A stretch of 64,000 nt of DNA from Prevotella fusca JCM 17724 (GCF_001262015.1 NZ_CP012074.1:1012501-1076500); one strand, 5' to 3'. Numbered from the stretch's first letter, positions 17,134 to 26,601 are shown. Notes: a model not told the origin generated them from the sequence alone. Numbers and translations: made by a program.

Positions 17134-18411
17134 TTACTTGATTTCGGACATACGTTTCACCTGCTTCTGAATAATCTTCAGTGTTGACTTGTCTGATGCA
17201 AACACACTGTAGAAGCCCTGCGGCTCATGTGCCGGGTCGCACATAAAGTCGTCTCCTGCCTGCCAACGTTCGTGACTGGGCTTTGCAAAGCCACCCCAGC
17301 CCCAGAAGTTGCAACCTACAAGGAATCCGCCTTTCGCTGCATTCTCTGCCACAGCATCCATGACATACTTATAATAAGCATCGCGCGCCTTCGTTGTACT
17401 CTTCAATGAGAATGAGAAACCATCACGGGGATAGCCGAATTCCTCAAGCACAAGCGGCTTTCCGACACGCTTGCAGACTGCAAGGTGACGGTTTATGTAG
17501 TCTTGGGTGTGCTCACAACTTGCCTTGATGTCTTCCTTCAGATGCGTCTTTCTTGCCCACTGCCAGTTATAGGGCCATATATGAATATTGCAATAATCAA
17601 CATTCTTGTCCGCACAGATACGCTCGAAGCTGCCAAAATCACGCTCACAACCGAACGCACCTTCACTTCCAAGGCTGACCAGATGGTTCTGGTCAAGGCT
17701 TCGGACAAGTGCCGTCGCCTCTGAAAGCCACTTCTCAAACTCCGGCAAAGCCTCAACTGAGAAGGCACGCGGTTCATTGCAGATCTGCCATGACATGATG
17801 GTCGGGTCGTCAACATACTTCATCCCCGTGTATCTGTTTGTACGACTGAGGATGAAACGTATATGCTCATAGAACATCAAATGTGCCTTCTGACAGGAAG
17901 CAAACTTGCTTGCATACTTCGTATAAGCACCATATCCGTCCCTGCGGGGTATCAAAGCCGGACCTTCATCCGCCCATTCCAGATAAGCACCATAGCCCCC
18001 ACTCCACTCCCAGGAGTTGGTAAGATAGAGCACGGCAAGCATCTTCCTCTTGCTCATCTCCGTCAGCAGATAGTCTAATCCTGCGAGGATTGAGTCATTA
18101 TACACACCCGGACGAGGCTGCAAAACAGGTTCAACCTTGTCCTCAACACCCGGCAAACCATCCGCACCGACCAAGATACGGAGATTGTCTATACCCAGCT
18201 GTTGCAGCGCATCAAGTTCACGACGAAGTCGGGCACGGTTCCCACCCGGTCCCTCTGAGCCAAGTATGGCTCCATACCAGAAGTTTGCTCCCACATAATA
18301 GTAGGGTTTTCCATCACGGACAAAGCGTCCGTCCTTCACTTTCACGAAGCCGCCAGCCATCAGATTTACAGCCATTGTCAAGGCAATAACAGCCATAAAG
18401 ATTCTTTTCAT
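17134..18411 (-). CDS. Secreted GH5-family glycosidase, mannanase-like
   Basis: The 425-residue protein begins with a signal peptide (MKRIFMAVIALTMAVNLMAG). A TIM-barrel glycosidase follows, with PYYYVGANFWYG, WQICNEPRAF (acid/base Glu in NEP, near residue 213), HIWPYNW and VLEEFGYPRDG (nucleophile Glu, near residue 324). These are hallmarks of GH5 enzymes of the beta-mannanase subgroup. It probably cleaves beta-1,4-mannan or mannobiose outside the cytoplasm. The exact bond is not certain from sequence alone. Confidence 0.85.
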   Translation of the reverse strand: MKRIFMAVIALTMAVNLMAGGFVKVKDGRFVRDGKPYYYVGANFWYGAILGSEGPGGNRARLRRELDALQQLGIDNLRILVGADGLPGVEDKVEPVLQPRPGVYNDSILAGLDYLLTEMSKRKMLAVLYLTNSWEWSGGYGAYLEWADEGPALIPRRDGYGAYTKYASKFASCQKAHLMFYEHIRFILSRTNRYTGMKYVDDPTIMSWQICNEPRAFSVEALPEFEKWLSEATALVRSLDQNHLVSLGSEGAFGCERDFGSFERICADKNVDYCNIHIWPYNWQWARKTHLKEDIKASCEHTQDYINRHLAVCKRVGKPLVLEEFGYPRDGFSFSLKSTTKARDAYYKYVMDAVAENAAKGGFLVGCNFWGWGGFAKPSHERWQAGDDFMCDPAHEPQGFYSVFASDKSTLKIIQKQVKRMSEIK

Positions 18412-18616
18412 ATTAATTAGTAGTAAATCAAAATATTATCAACTCTACATGCAATATACCCCTTTCATGGGACATACATCTACTTAATAATACACTTGAA
18501 CACACCTATTCCCTTACTCACATTACTACTTTATGCAGGGACACAAGGGCATTTTCTTTTTTATTTTCTAACGCTTTTTACTTTTCAAGAAGTCTGCTTT
18601 TCTCACATTTATTTAC

Positions 18617-18624
18617 TAACTTTG
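18617..18624 (+). promoter_or_regulatory. -7 promoter box before MetF-fragment region
   Basis: TAACTTTG lies 7 bases before an ATG at 18632. The -33 element is weak (TCTG at 18593-18596). Transcription would begin near 18629. Confidence 0.5.
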
Positions 18625-18631
18625 TAGCCAA

Positions 18632-18983
18632 ATGCACAACAACATAACAGATATAAAGCAACTGCTGAACAATGAAACGGGCGAGAAGCATTCCGAACAG
18701 GTCAACCATATTCAACAAAGGAACCTTTACTGACGAACCCGTCAAGCCTTTTGCCAAGCAGGCACAGCTGAATGTTATTCCAAAGACATTCCGCTGCAAC
18801 ACCTCGGAAGTACTTGCAGAAATGACGCATCAGTGCAAGTTGGACGAAGAGGCACGTCTGTCGGGCACAGTATGGGGTGCAAAGCAGGTGAAAGACCTCT
18901 GTGCACATGGTTTCAACAATGTACATTTCCATACCGTTTCAGCTGTAAGCAGTGTACATGAAGCAATGAGACAACTGATGTAG
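18632..18983 (+). pseudogene. MetF C-terminal fragment
   Basis: The frame 18672-18983 (103 residues) contains PVKPFAKQAQLNVIPKTF, then KLDEEARLSGTVWGAKQVKDL and GFNNVHFHTVSAV. These resemble the last third of methylenetetrahydrofolate reductase, where the family has KxQLxVxPKxF and an HFYTM-like final strand. The FAD barrel that makes up most of MetF is missing. The -7 promoter box at 18617 is followed by ATG 18632, which opens a different 33-codon frame (MHNNITDIKQLLNNETGEK...) overlapping the fragment. This could be a deletion and frameshift remnant or a short stand-alone protein starting at 18672. No other MetF is in the window. Confidence 0.55.
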
Positions 18984-19032
18984 AAACGCTTTCCACAAGC
19001 AGTACAACAACTTAAATACAGAACAAGAGAAG

Positions 19033-20172
19033 ATGAACTTTTCAGAAGTTATAGGACAGGAAGCTGCCAAGGAACGGCTCATGCAGATGGTGAAGGAAGA
19101 CCGTCTGCCCCATGCTTTGCTCTTCTGCGGTCCTGAGGGGACTGGTAAAATGGCACTTGCAATGGCTTTTGCCAGCTATCTGCTTGCTGGTGATGAAGCG
19201 GAAGAAGCTGCTTCGCCAGCCGTTTCCAATGCCCGTGCCATGATTCGGAACTGGGAACATCCCGACCTTCACTTCTCTTACCCCACCATCAAGCTCCCAA
19301 GTATGAGCAGTGAGCACCAGCCCCTGAGCAGCGATTTTGCAAAGGAATGGCACGAACTCATCATGAAAGGGTCTTATTTCACCATGAACCAATGGATGAA
19401 ACAGATGGGAGCTACCACGCAGCAGGCTATCATCACGGGTGCAGAGAGCGACGAGTTGTCACGTGTACTGGCTTTGAAATCAAGTCAGGGAGGCTATAAG
19501 GTATCCATTATCTGGCTGCCGGAACGAATGAATCTCACCTCTGCCAACAAGCTGTTGAAGCTATTGGAGGAGCCACCGCAGGGCACTGTATTCCTCATGG
19601 TGTGCGAAGAGCCAGAGAAACTGCTTGAAACCATCATCAGCCGTACACAGCGCATTGACGTGAAACGCATCGAAGATGAAGCCATTGAGCAAGCACTCAT
19701 CAGTCGGAGAGGCATTGACACTGATGCGGCACATCGCATTGCCCGCATTGCTCACGGCAGTTGGTTGAAGGCATTGGAATCGTTAGACTCTGGCAATGAA
19801 AACCGTGAATTCCTCAACATGTTCCAAATGCTCATGCGCCTTTGTTACCTCCGTAACGTGAAAGATCTTAAACGTTGGAGTGAGGTTGTAGCTGGATATG
19901 GACGTGAAAAAGAGCGCCGCATGCTCACTTATTTCCAACAGCAGGTGCGTGAAAACTTCATGTTCAACTTCCGAACCCCCGAACTCAACTACATGACTTT
20001 GGAGGAAGAGAACTTTGCGAAGAACTTTGCACGCTTCATCAACGAGGCAAACGTCATTGAAATAAACGAGCTTTTCCAGCATGCAAGTCGTGACATCGGG
20101 CAGAATGCAAACGCTAAGATTGTCTTTTATGACATGGCATTGAAGCTCATCGTACTGCTGCTGAAGAAGTAA
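19033..20172 (+). CDS. holB: DNA polymerase III subunit delta' (HolB-like)
   Basis: The 379-residue AAA+ clamp-loader protein starts MNFSEVIGQEAAKERL. Its Walker A region is GPEGTGKMALA (near residue 35), with the sensor and arginine-finger region in KLLKLLEEPPQGTVFLMVCEEPEKLLETIISRTQ. The four zinc cysteines of gamma/tau are absent, as expected for delta'. It helps load the sliding clamp for DnaE. Confidence 0.88.
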   Translation: MNFSEVIGQEAAKERLMQMVKEDRLPHALLFCGPEGTGKMALAMAFASYLLAGDEAEEAASPAVSNARAMIRNWEHPDLHFSYPTIKLPSMSSEHQPLSSDFAKEWHELIMKGSYFTMNQWMKQMGATTQQAIITGAESDELSRVLALKSSQGGYKVSIIWLPERMNLTSANKLLKLLEEPPQGTVFLMVCEEPEKLLETIISRTQRIDVKRIEDEAIEQALISRRGIDTDAAHRIARIAHGSWLKALESLDSGNENREFLNMFQMLMRLCYLRNVKDLKRWSEVVAGYGREKERRMLTYFQQQVRENFMFNFRTPELNYMTLEEENFAKNFARFINEANVIEINELFQHASRDIGQNANAKIVFYDMALKLIVLLLKK

Positions 20173-20176
20173 ACGA

Positions 20177-20204
20177 GTTGACAAGTTAACAAGTTGACAA
20201 GTTA
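20177..20204. repeat. Short direct repeat after holB
   Basis: GTTGACAAGTTA occurs at 20177 and 20193, a 16-base period, right after the holB stop codon. Confidence 0.7.
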
Positions 20205-20318
20205 TATGTATGAACCTATATAATATAACTTATCATTGCTTATCACAGCCTACCCCTTCCTCTCTCAGAGGAAACCAGGAGGCTGCCAATATATATATAA
20301 ACAAAAAGAATACAATCA

Positions 20319-21644
20319 ATGGATTACAAAGATATGAAATTCAAGGTCTGGCATGGTTGCGACCGAGGCTTATGCCACAAAGGCAGTGGCAGACAAGACC
20401 GCCAGCTGAACACCTTTGACTGGCTGGCTGACGTGCCAGATAATGACCAGACAACCGACCTTGTCGAAGTTCAGTTCAAGAATACACGTAAGGGATACTA
20501 TCACAATGTCAATAACCTTGACTTGAAGAAAGGTGATGTCGTGGCAGTAGAAGCTAACCCCGGACATGACATCGGAGTAGTCACTCTGACCGGACGACTC
20601 GTCAAGTTGCAGATAAAGAAATCGTCATGTGTAAAGTCACCGGACGACATCAAACGTGTCTACCGCCTTGCAAAGGAAGTTGACATGCAGAAGTATCACG
20701 AGGCAAAGGCACGTGAACACGCCACGATGATTGAGAGCCGACAGATTGCAAAGGGCTTAGGTCTGAAGATGAAGATTGGCGACGTGGAGTATCAGGGCGA
20801 TGGAAACAAAGCCATCTTTTACTACATTGCCGACGAGCGTGTCGACTTCCGTCAGCTCATCAAGGACCTCGCTGCAGCCTTCCACGTGCGAATTGAAATG
20901 AAACAGATTGGTGCACGACAGGAAGCAGGACGCATTGGCGGTACTGGTCCATGTGGTAGGGAACTCTGCTGTGCCACATGGATGAAGAACTTTTCAAGTG
21001 TTTCAACCACTGCTGCCCGTATTCAGGACATCTCACTCAATCCAACTAAACTGGCAGGTATGTGTGCCAAGCTGAAGTGCTGTCTTAACTACGAGGTCGA
21101 TGACTACATGGAGGCTGGACGGAAACTGCCGAGCAAGGAGGTCCTGCTGGAGACAATGGATGGCGAATACCATCTCTTCAAGACCGACATTCTCAGTGGT
21201 CAGTGCACCTACTCCACTGACAAGAATCTCGCAGCGAACCTCGAGACAATCAGTGCTGAGCGTGCAAAGGAGATTATCGAACTGAACCGACGTGGGGAAA
21301 AGCCGCTTTCACTCCTCGAAGATGGCAAAGCAAAACCTGCCAAGAAGCCTGTCGACCTGCTTGCTGGAGCTGACCTCAGCCGCTTTGACAAGGCAAAGAA
21401 GCGCAGGAAGAACAACCAGCCACGCAACAACAACGGACAGCAAGGTGGCAGACCACAGCGTGACAACCGTCGCAACCAGCGTGACGGACAGGACAACTAC
21501 CGACAGCCAAACGACAACCGTCGCCCACAGAATGGCAATCGTCGTCCTTACAACGGTCCTCGTCCGGCACAACAACAGAACGAAGGAGAAAATCCAAACA
21601 GACGAAACGAAGGCAGACAGCCTCAGCAAACAGAAAGAACATAA
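20319..21644 (+). CDS. PSP1-domain RicT/YaaT-like protein
   Basis: The 441-residue protein has a PSP1 domain with the paired cysteine clusters GPCGRELCCATW (near residue 208) and GMCAKLKCCLNYE (near residue 246). These match RicT/YaaT, a subunit of the Fe-S Ric complex known in Bacillus to stimulate RNase Y. The tail from about residue 345 is Asn/Gln/Arg/Pro-rich low complexity (NNNGQQGG, DNRRPQNGNRRP) and probably disordered and RNA-binding; it is not part of the Bacillus protein. The stop is 2 bases before gldH, a pairing common in Bacteroidetes. Confidence 0.88.
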   Translation: MDYKDMKFKVWHGCDRGLCHKGSGRQDRQLNTFDWLADVPDNDQTTDLVEVQFKNTRKGYYHNVNNLDLKKGDVVAVEANPGHDIGVVTLTGRLVKLQIKKSSCVKSPDDIKRVYRLAKEVDMQKYHEAKAREHATMIESRQIAKGLGLKMKIGDVEYQGDGNKAIFYYIADERVDFRQLIKDLAAAFHVRIEMKQIGARQEAGRIGGTGPCGRELCCATWMKNFSSVSTTAARIQDISLNPTKLAGMCAKLKCCLNYEVDDYMEAGRKLPSKEVLLETMDGEYHLFKTDILSGQCTYSTDKNLAANLETISAERAKEIIELNRRGEKPLSLLEDGKAKPAKKPVDLLAGADLSRFDKAKKRRKNNQPRNNNGQQGGRPQRDNRRNQRDGQDNYRQPNDNRRPQNGNRRPYNGPRPAQQQNEGENPNRRNEGRQPQQTERT

Positions 21645-21646
21645 GA

Positions 21647-22141
21647 ATGAAACATAAGGTTTCCACCTTATTTTATATCATAACACTCATGGTCATCGCC
21701 ATGGGTGTTGCTTCATGTAGTGATCCTCGCACTTACGACCAATATAAAAGTGTGTCACTACAAGGTTGGTCACGTAAAGATACGCTTACTTTTGATGTTC
21801 CTCGTCAGTGGGAAGGCAGCTATCAGTTAGACCTCTGCCTGCGTGCTGCACAGACTTATCCTTACCGCAATATAAGTATGATTATTGAGCGGAAAGTCAT
21901 CTTTTATAGACAACGTAAAAAGCGAGAAAAGACTTATAATGACACCGTTAATTGCGAGATTATTAACGACAAGGGGATATTGGTAGGACAGAAAGGTATT
22001 ACAAGCACTGAAATACGTCAAGCGATAACGTCTTTCCATCTTAATCGAAATGACTCTATGCAGGTTAAGATACATCATATCATGAGCCGTGAGTCACTCC
22101 CTGGTATCAGTGACATCGGTGTCAGACTTCTCAAGAAGTAA
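21647..22141 (+). CDS. gldH: Gliding motility lipoprotein GldH
   Basis: The 164-residue lipoprotein has the signal MKHKVSTLFYIITLMVIAMGVASC with the acylated Cys at 24. It is followed by the GldH beta-rich domain (YDQYKSVSLQGWSRKDTLTFDVP, YPYRNISMIIERKV, LLVGQKGI-type strand, SLPGISDIGVRL). GldH is needed for gliding in Flavobacterium and is kept in non-gliding Bacteroidetes. It immediately follows the RicT-like gene. Confidence 0.9.
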   Translation: MKHKVSTLFYIITLMVIAMGVASCSDPRTYDQYKSVSLQGWSRKDTLTFDVPRQWEGSYQLDLCLRAAQTYPYRNISMIIERKVIFYRQRKKREKTYNDTVNCEIINDKGILVGQKGITSTEIRQAITSFHLNRNDSMQVKIHHIMSRESLPGISDIGVRLLKK

Positions 22142-22176
22142 ATATATCTGATTTTCATAAGTAGTAAATACTCCTA

Positions 22177-22226
22177 AAGAAGGCTACTTCAACCTCTATA
22201 TACAGGAGTCTTGAAGTAGCCTTCAT
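22177..22226 (+). terminator. Terminator of holB-ricT-gldH cluster
   Basis: AAGGCTACTTCAA pairs with TTGAAGTAGCCTT, flanked by ACTCCT/AGGAGT, 35 bases after the gldH stop codon. Confidence 0.75.
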
Positions 22227-22427
22227 ACTAATTACGACAAAGATTTGTTCTAACGGGAGAAATCGCAACTCCAAACTTATGCAACACTATATTTACAACT
22301 GAAGCACCGACATTGGGTTCTAACCGCTCTACTACACTTTGCTATTTCCCTTCTGCAAATCTCCACTTTTGAAGAATACAAGCGGTAACTTTGTTGGGAA
22401 ATTTTACTTATCAAGACCGTATTGATA

Positions 22428-22527
22428 CTTAATTAGACTTCAATTAAGTCTTAATTGAGGTGCAAAAGAGCCTTAGTTGCATCCTAACTAAGGCTTAGTT
22501 GAAGCCTAACTAAGCACCTATTCCTGC
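22428..22527. repeat. AGGTGCTTA palindromic repeat family, copy 3
   Basis: Arms ACTTAATTAGACTTCAATTAAGT, GAGGTGCAAAAGAGCCTTAG and CTAAGGCTTAGTTGAAGCC, then TAACTAAGCACCT, repeat the family vocabulary with the order of half-units rearranged relative to copy 1. Confidence 0.75.
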
Positions 22528-22766
22528 ATAATTCTATAACATACTGATTATACGAGAGTTGCAAATGCGACAAAAAAGACTGTTTACCCCCATACTTTAG
22601 GCTGAATAGAAAGAATTTATGTAAGGATTTTTCCAACTTACAAAGTATAGGAAAACGCCACCAGTTATTGAAATAAAAAAGGAAACAGTCAGATACTTCA
22701 CGACATAAAAACTTTTATAAAAAACATTCTTATAAAAGGGAAACATGGCAAGCGTAATCTTATTCC

Positions 22767-24242
22767 CTACTGACGAATAAGATTACGTCCAGCATCAATG
22801 CGGAGGAAGATAAAGAGGAGCAAGGTAAAGCCCCAAAGGGAGGAACCTCCGTAACTGAAGAAAGGTAACGGAATACCGATAACAGGTGTCAGACCAAGTA
22901 CCATTCCGACGTTAATAAAGACGTGGAATAGGAAGATTCCCGCAACACAATACCCATAGACTCGCCCGAACTTAAAGGGTTGCCGGTCAGCAAGGTACAT
23001 CAGTCGGAGAATAAGAAAGAGGAAGAGTACAAGAACCGAAGCTGAACCGAGGAAGCCCTCCTCCTCGCCTACGGTGCAGAAGATAAAGTCGGTATCCTGT
23101 TCAGGCACAAACTTCAGTTTGGTCTGCGTACCATTCAGAAACCCTTTACCCTGCAATCCACCTGAGCCGATGGCAATCTCACTCTGATGCACATTATAAC
23201 CTGCGCCGGCAAGATCTTCATCCAATCCTAAAAGAACGTTGATACGCACACGCTGGTGTGGCTGCATAACATCGTTCAGCACATAGTCTGCCGAATAGAA
23301 AAAGGCAATTGAGCCCAAGGCAAACAATGCTATATAAAAGTAGTTGGCAAAGCGAGTATTCATCGCATTATAAACCAAGTAGCCTATGACACATGCCGAC
23401 AAAACCAACTGAACCCAGACTATATCAAACGGGATGACAAACTCGGAAAAAAGAAGGGCAAGCGCAGTAAAGCCAAAGACGTAGGCAAGCAGCAGGCGTG
23501 TCTTCGACTTATCGCCCACATACACCCACACCATTGCCGATGAGAATATCTGAACCAGCAAAAGGACGACAAACTTACCCAAGGACGTGGGTGTGTCCCA
23601 CAGCAATACTTCCTCATACTTGATTCCGACTACGAAATAAACGACCATTGCCAATCCTGTGAAAAGGAATGCACCTGACATTCCCTCACGATAAAGCATG
23701 AGGAAGAAAGAGAAGTAGACCAAAGCCGAACCTGTCTCGCGCTGTCCGACAATGCACAGCATCGGCAGGAAAATGATTCCACAGGCACCTGCAAAATGCT
23801 TCCAGTTCTTGATGGTGAAACCGTATGCCGACATAAACTTGGCTATCGCCAGTGCTGTTGCAAACTTGGCAAACTCGGCAGGCTGCAGGCGCAAGGGACC
23901 CAGCACAAGCCACGACCGTGAACCCTTAATCGTATGCGGATTGAAGATGGTGGCGAAGAGCAGCAGCACCAGGAGTCCATAGATGACGTAAGCAAAGGTG
24001 TCATAGAAACGGTCGTCCATCATCAGCAGTACGAAGCCCAGACAGATGGAGGTACCAATCCAGACAATCTGCATACCCGAACGGGTTGAAAGCGAGAAGA
24101 TTTCAGTGTCACCGTAAGTGTAACTTGCACCGCAGACGCTCACCCACCCGAAGGTGAGCAGCGCAATATAAATACCTATCGTCCACCAGTCCAATGAACG
24201 AAGTACACCCGGCTGTTTGTCTGCTGTATAGTTACTTGGCAC
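22767..24242 (-). CDS. rodA: Rod-shape SEDS glycosyltransferase RodA
   Basis: The 491-residue polytopic protein belongs to the SEDS family (FtsW/RodA/SpoVE). Key segments are RSWLVLGPLRLQPAEFAK (substrate-binding region near residue 110) and TPVIGIPLPFFSYGGSS near the C-terminus. It polymerises lipid II for lateral wall growth in the elongasome. It is the last gene of the shape operon and overlaps mrdA by 11 bases, fitting the RodA-PBP2 working pair. Confidence 0.95.
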   Translation of the reverse strand: MPSNYTADKQPGVLRSLDWWTIGIYIALLTFGWVSVCGASYTYGDTEIFSLSTRSGMQIVWIGTSICLGFVLLMMDDRFYDTFAYVIYGLLVLLLFATIFNPHTIKGSRSWLVLGPLRLQPAEFAKFATALAIAKFMSAYGFTIKNWKHFAGACGIIFLPMLCIVGQRETGSALVYFSFFLMLYREGMSGAFLFTGLAMVVYFVVGIKYEEVLLWDTPTSLGKFVVLLLVQIFSSAMVWVYVGDKSKTRLLLAYVFGFTALALLFSEFVIPFDIVWVQLVLSACVIGYLVYNAMNTRFANYFYIALFALGSIAFFYSADYVLNDVMQPHQRVRINVLLGLDEDLAGAGYNVHQSEIAIGSGGLQGKGFLNGTQTKLKFVPEQDTDFIFCTVGEEEGFLGSASVLVLFLFLILRLMYLADRQPFKFGRVYGYCVAGIFLFHVFINVGMVLGLTPVIGIPLPFFSYGGSSLWGFTLLLFIFLRIDAGRNLIRQ

Positions 24243-26598
24243 GCTTTACTGTCTCCTTGCTTTTTTGTTTGTCTTTTGTTTGAACCTTTGATTTCTCTTT
24301 GGGTTGTTCCTTTGGTTTATTTTTTACTTGCTCCTTAGGTTTAACCTTTGGTTGCTCCTTGGGCTTTTCCTTCACCTGCTCTTTAGGCTTTGCTTTGGGT
24401 TGTTCCTTTGGTTTGCCCTTAGGCTGCTCCTTAGGTTTTTCCTTAACCTTAGGTTTTTCTTTATTTTCCTTACGTGTATCTTTGTTCTTTTCTTTCTCTT
24501 TTTCCTTCTTGTCGCCTCCCTTATCCTTTGCTTTCTTCTCCGGCTTGATTAGTTTCTCCGGTTCCACACGGATGGCAGGCTCGTTCTGAGGCTGCCTCTT
24601 CTTTTCCTTTTCTTCAGCATCCTTCCTTGCCTGCGCCTCCTTCACACGCTCAGCTTCAGCCTGGTCCTGCTTCTCTCTGACCTTCTTCAGCGAGTCTCTG
24701 ATGATATTCACACGCTTGATAGAATCGAGACGGAGGGAGTCTGTGCGAGACATCGGACGCTTGAACGGATAAGAAATATGGCGTTTCTGAATGGCTGTAG
24801 CCCTGGCAGCGTCGCCATCTGTCAGCATTCCATTGATATACTGCTCTATCATCAACGAGCCGATAGGCACACCAAATTCAGCACCAAAACCACCGTTCTC
24901 AACATAGACGGCAATGGCAATCTTGGGAGTATCGACAGGAGCGAAGCCCATAAACACAGAGTGGTCCTTACCGCGGTTCTGTGCTGTACCCGTCTTACCA
25001 GCCAGTGAATAACCTGGGTGTACAGCATGCGCACATGTTCCACCACGCACTGACGACACCATACCGGCTACAACCTCCTGATAAGACCTGACACTTCCCT
25101 TTGTACGGTGCTGCTCCAGATACTTCTTATCGAGTTTCTTTCCCTGAACATGACGCACCACATGCGGTGTTATATAATAACCACGATTGGCAATCGTAGC
25201 ACCGAGGTTGGCAATCTGCAACGGTGTAAGGTTCACCTCACCCTGTCCGATAGAAATGGAAATGACCGATAACGGGTTCCATTTCTTGAAAGCATTGTCA
25301 TAGAACTTTGCATTTGGAATCATACCACGCTTCTCGCCTGGCAGGTCAATACCCAGTTTATAACCAAATCCCATTGACACCATGTAGTCACGCCATACGT
25401 CCATCGCATCCTCCAAAGTCTTATACTTCTTACGATTGGAAAGCATGTGATAAAGTCCCCAACAGAAGTAACTGTTACAAGAGGTACTGATTGATGGCAC
25501 CAGGGCGATAGGAGCGCCATGTGAGTGACAACCTACATGAAGCCCCTTGAAGTTGAATCCATGATGACAGGGGTAACGCGTAGAGTCAGAGACTATTCCT
25601 TCAGTGTAATAAGTTACAGCCTGTCCTGTCTTGAAGGTTGAACCCGGAGGGTACTGTCCCATAATGGCACGATTGAGCAAAGGCTTGGCTGGGTCAAGCG
25701 TCATGTCATGCTGGTACTTCCCACGCATCTTTCCAATCATGGAGCGGGGGTCGAAAGTAGGTGAAGAAACCATCGCCAGAACCTGTCCTGTCTTAGGTTC
25801 GATGGCAACGACCGCACCGAGTTTACCTTCCATCAACCGTTCACCAAGTTCCTGAAGGTCGGCATCAATACCGAGCTGGACGTCACGTCCGGGATGTGGA
25901 CGCTGGTCATACTTACCATTCTGGTAGCGACCCTGTATCTGTCCGTGGGCATCACGCAGAAGAATCTGCACGCCCTTTACCCCACGCAAGTCCTTCTCAT
26001 ACTCACGCTCAACGCCCATCTTTCCGATATAATCACCCGGCTGATAGTAGTCATCCTCCTCAACATCGCTCTGACTCACCTCAGCCACATCTCCAAGGAC
26101 ATGTGCTGCGATAGGTCGCTGATACTGGCGGACACTTCGTTTCTGTATATAAAAGCCAGGAAAACGATAGAGTTTCTCCTGGAAAGCACTGAAATCCTTG
26201 TCGCTCAACTGGCTCAGGAATAGCTGTTGTGTAAACCGGGAATAACCTGGATTCTTGTTCCTGTCCTTGAGATTGACCATTCGGTTGATGAAGTCAGCCT
26301 TGGTTATGTTCAGAGCCTTGCAGAACTCAAGCGTGTCAAGATGCCCAGCCATCTCGTTGGTTACGACCATGATGTCATAAGCCGGCTGGTTATAAACCAA
26401 CAGCTTGCCCTTCCTGTCCGTGATACTTCCACGTGACGGGAACTCAATTTTCTTCAAAAAAGCATTAGAGTCTGCACTCTTCCGATAGTCGTCACTGGCT
26501 ATCTGAAGAGCAAAAAGACGTATGATGTATATCACCACGATACCTATTGCAACCGCACTAAGCACGAGGCGACGTTTTTCCAAATCGTAATTCTTCAT
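24232..26598 (-). CDS. mrdA: Penicillin-binding protein 2 with long basic tail
   Basis: The 788-residue class B PBP has an N-terminal anchor helix, a pedestal (QNGRYD-like loop) and a transpeptidase domain. Its motifs are PGSTFKTG (Ser nucleophile near residue 325), SxN in ISTSCNSYF and KTGTAQN near residue 546. It crosslinks the glycan made by RodA. After about residue 630 comes a roughly 160-residue Lys/Glu/Pro/Gln-rich tail, in which KPKEQPK-type heptads repeat at least eight times. Such a tail is not part of the PBP2 fold and should be disordered and cationic. Confidence 0.94.
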   Translation of the reverse strand: MKNYDLEKRRLVLSAVAIGIVVIYIIRLFALQIASDDYRKSADSNAFLKKIEFPSRGSITDRKGKLLVYNQPAYDIMVVTNEMAGHLDTLEFCKALNITKADFINRMVNLKDRNKNPGYSRFTQQLFLSQLSDKDFSAFQEKLYRFPGFYIQKRSVRQYQRPIAAHVLGDVAEVSQSDVEEDDYYQPGDYIGKMGVEREYEKDLRGVKGVQILLRDAHGQIQGRYQNGKYDQRPHPGRDVQLGIDADLQELGERLMEGKLGAVVAIEPKTGQVLAMVSSPTFDPRSMIGKMRGKYQHDMTLDPAKPLLNRAIMGQYPPGSTFKTGQAVTYYTEGIVSDSTRYPCHHGFNFKGLHVGCHSHGAPIALVPSISTSCNSYFCWGLYHMLSNRKKYKTLEDAMDVWRDYMVSMGFGYKLGIDLPGEKRGMIPNAKFYDNAFKKWNPLSVISISIGQGEVNLTPLQIANLGATIANRGYYITPHVVRHVQGKKLDKKYLEQHRTKGSVRSYQEVVAGMVSSVRGGTCAHAVHPGYSLAGKTGTAQNRGKDHSVFMGFAPVDTPKIAIAVYVENGGFGAEFGVPIGSLMIEQYINGMLTDGDAARATAIQKRHISYPFKRPMSRTDSLRLDSIKRVNIIRDSLKKVREKQDQAEAERVKEAQARKDAEEKEKKRQPQNEPAIRVEPEKLIKPEKKAKDKGGDKKEKEKEKNKDTRKENKEKPKVKEKPKEQPKGKPKEQPKAKPKEQVKEKPKEQPKVKPKEQVKNKPKEQPKEKSKVQTKDKQKSKETVKRAK

Positions 26599-26601
26599 TT
26601 C

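Larger units (their letters stand above)
22142..22766. other. Convergent intergenic region gldH / rodA
   Basis: It holds the gldH terminator and an AGGTGCTTA-family repeat; no gene is seen. An inverted repeat GTAATCTTATTC/GAATAAGATTAC at 22753-22786 overlaps the rodA stop codon but lacks a U tract. Confidence 0.6.

Noticed and set aside
22753..22786. Inverted repeat at the end of rodA as a terminator
   Set aside because: Good stem, but no U tract on the minus strand and it overlaps the stop codon; recorded only as a hairpin.
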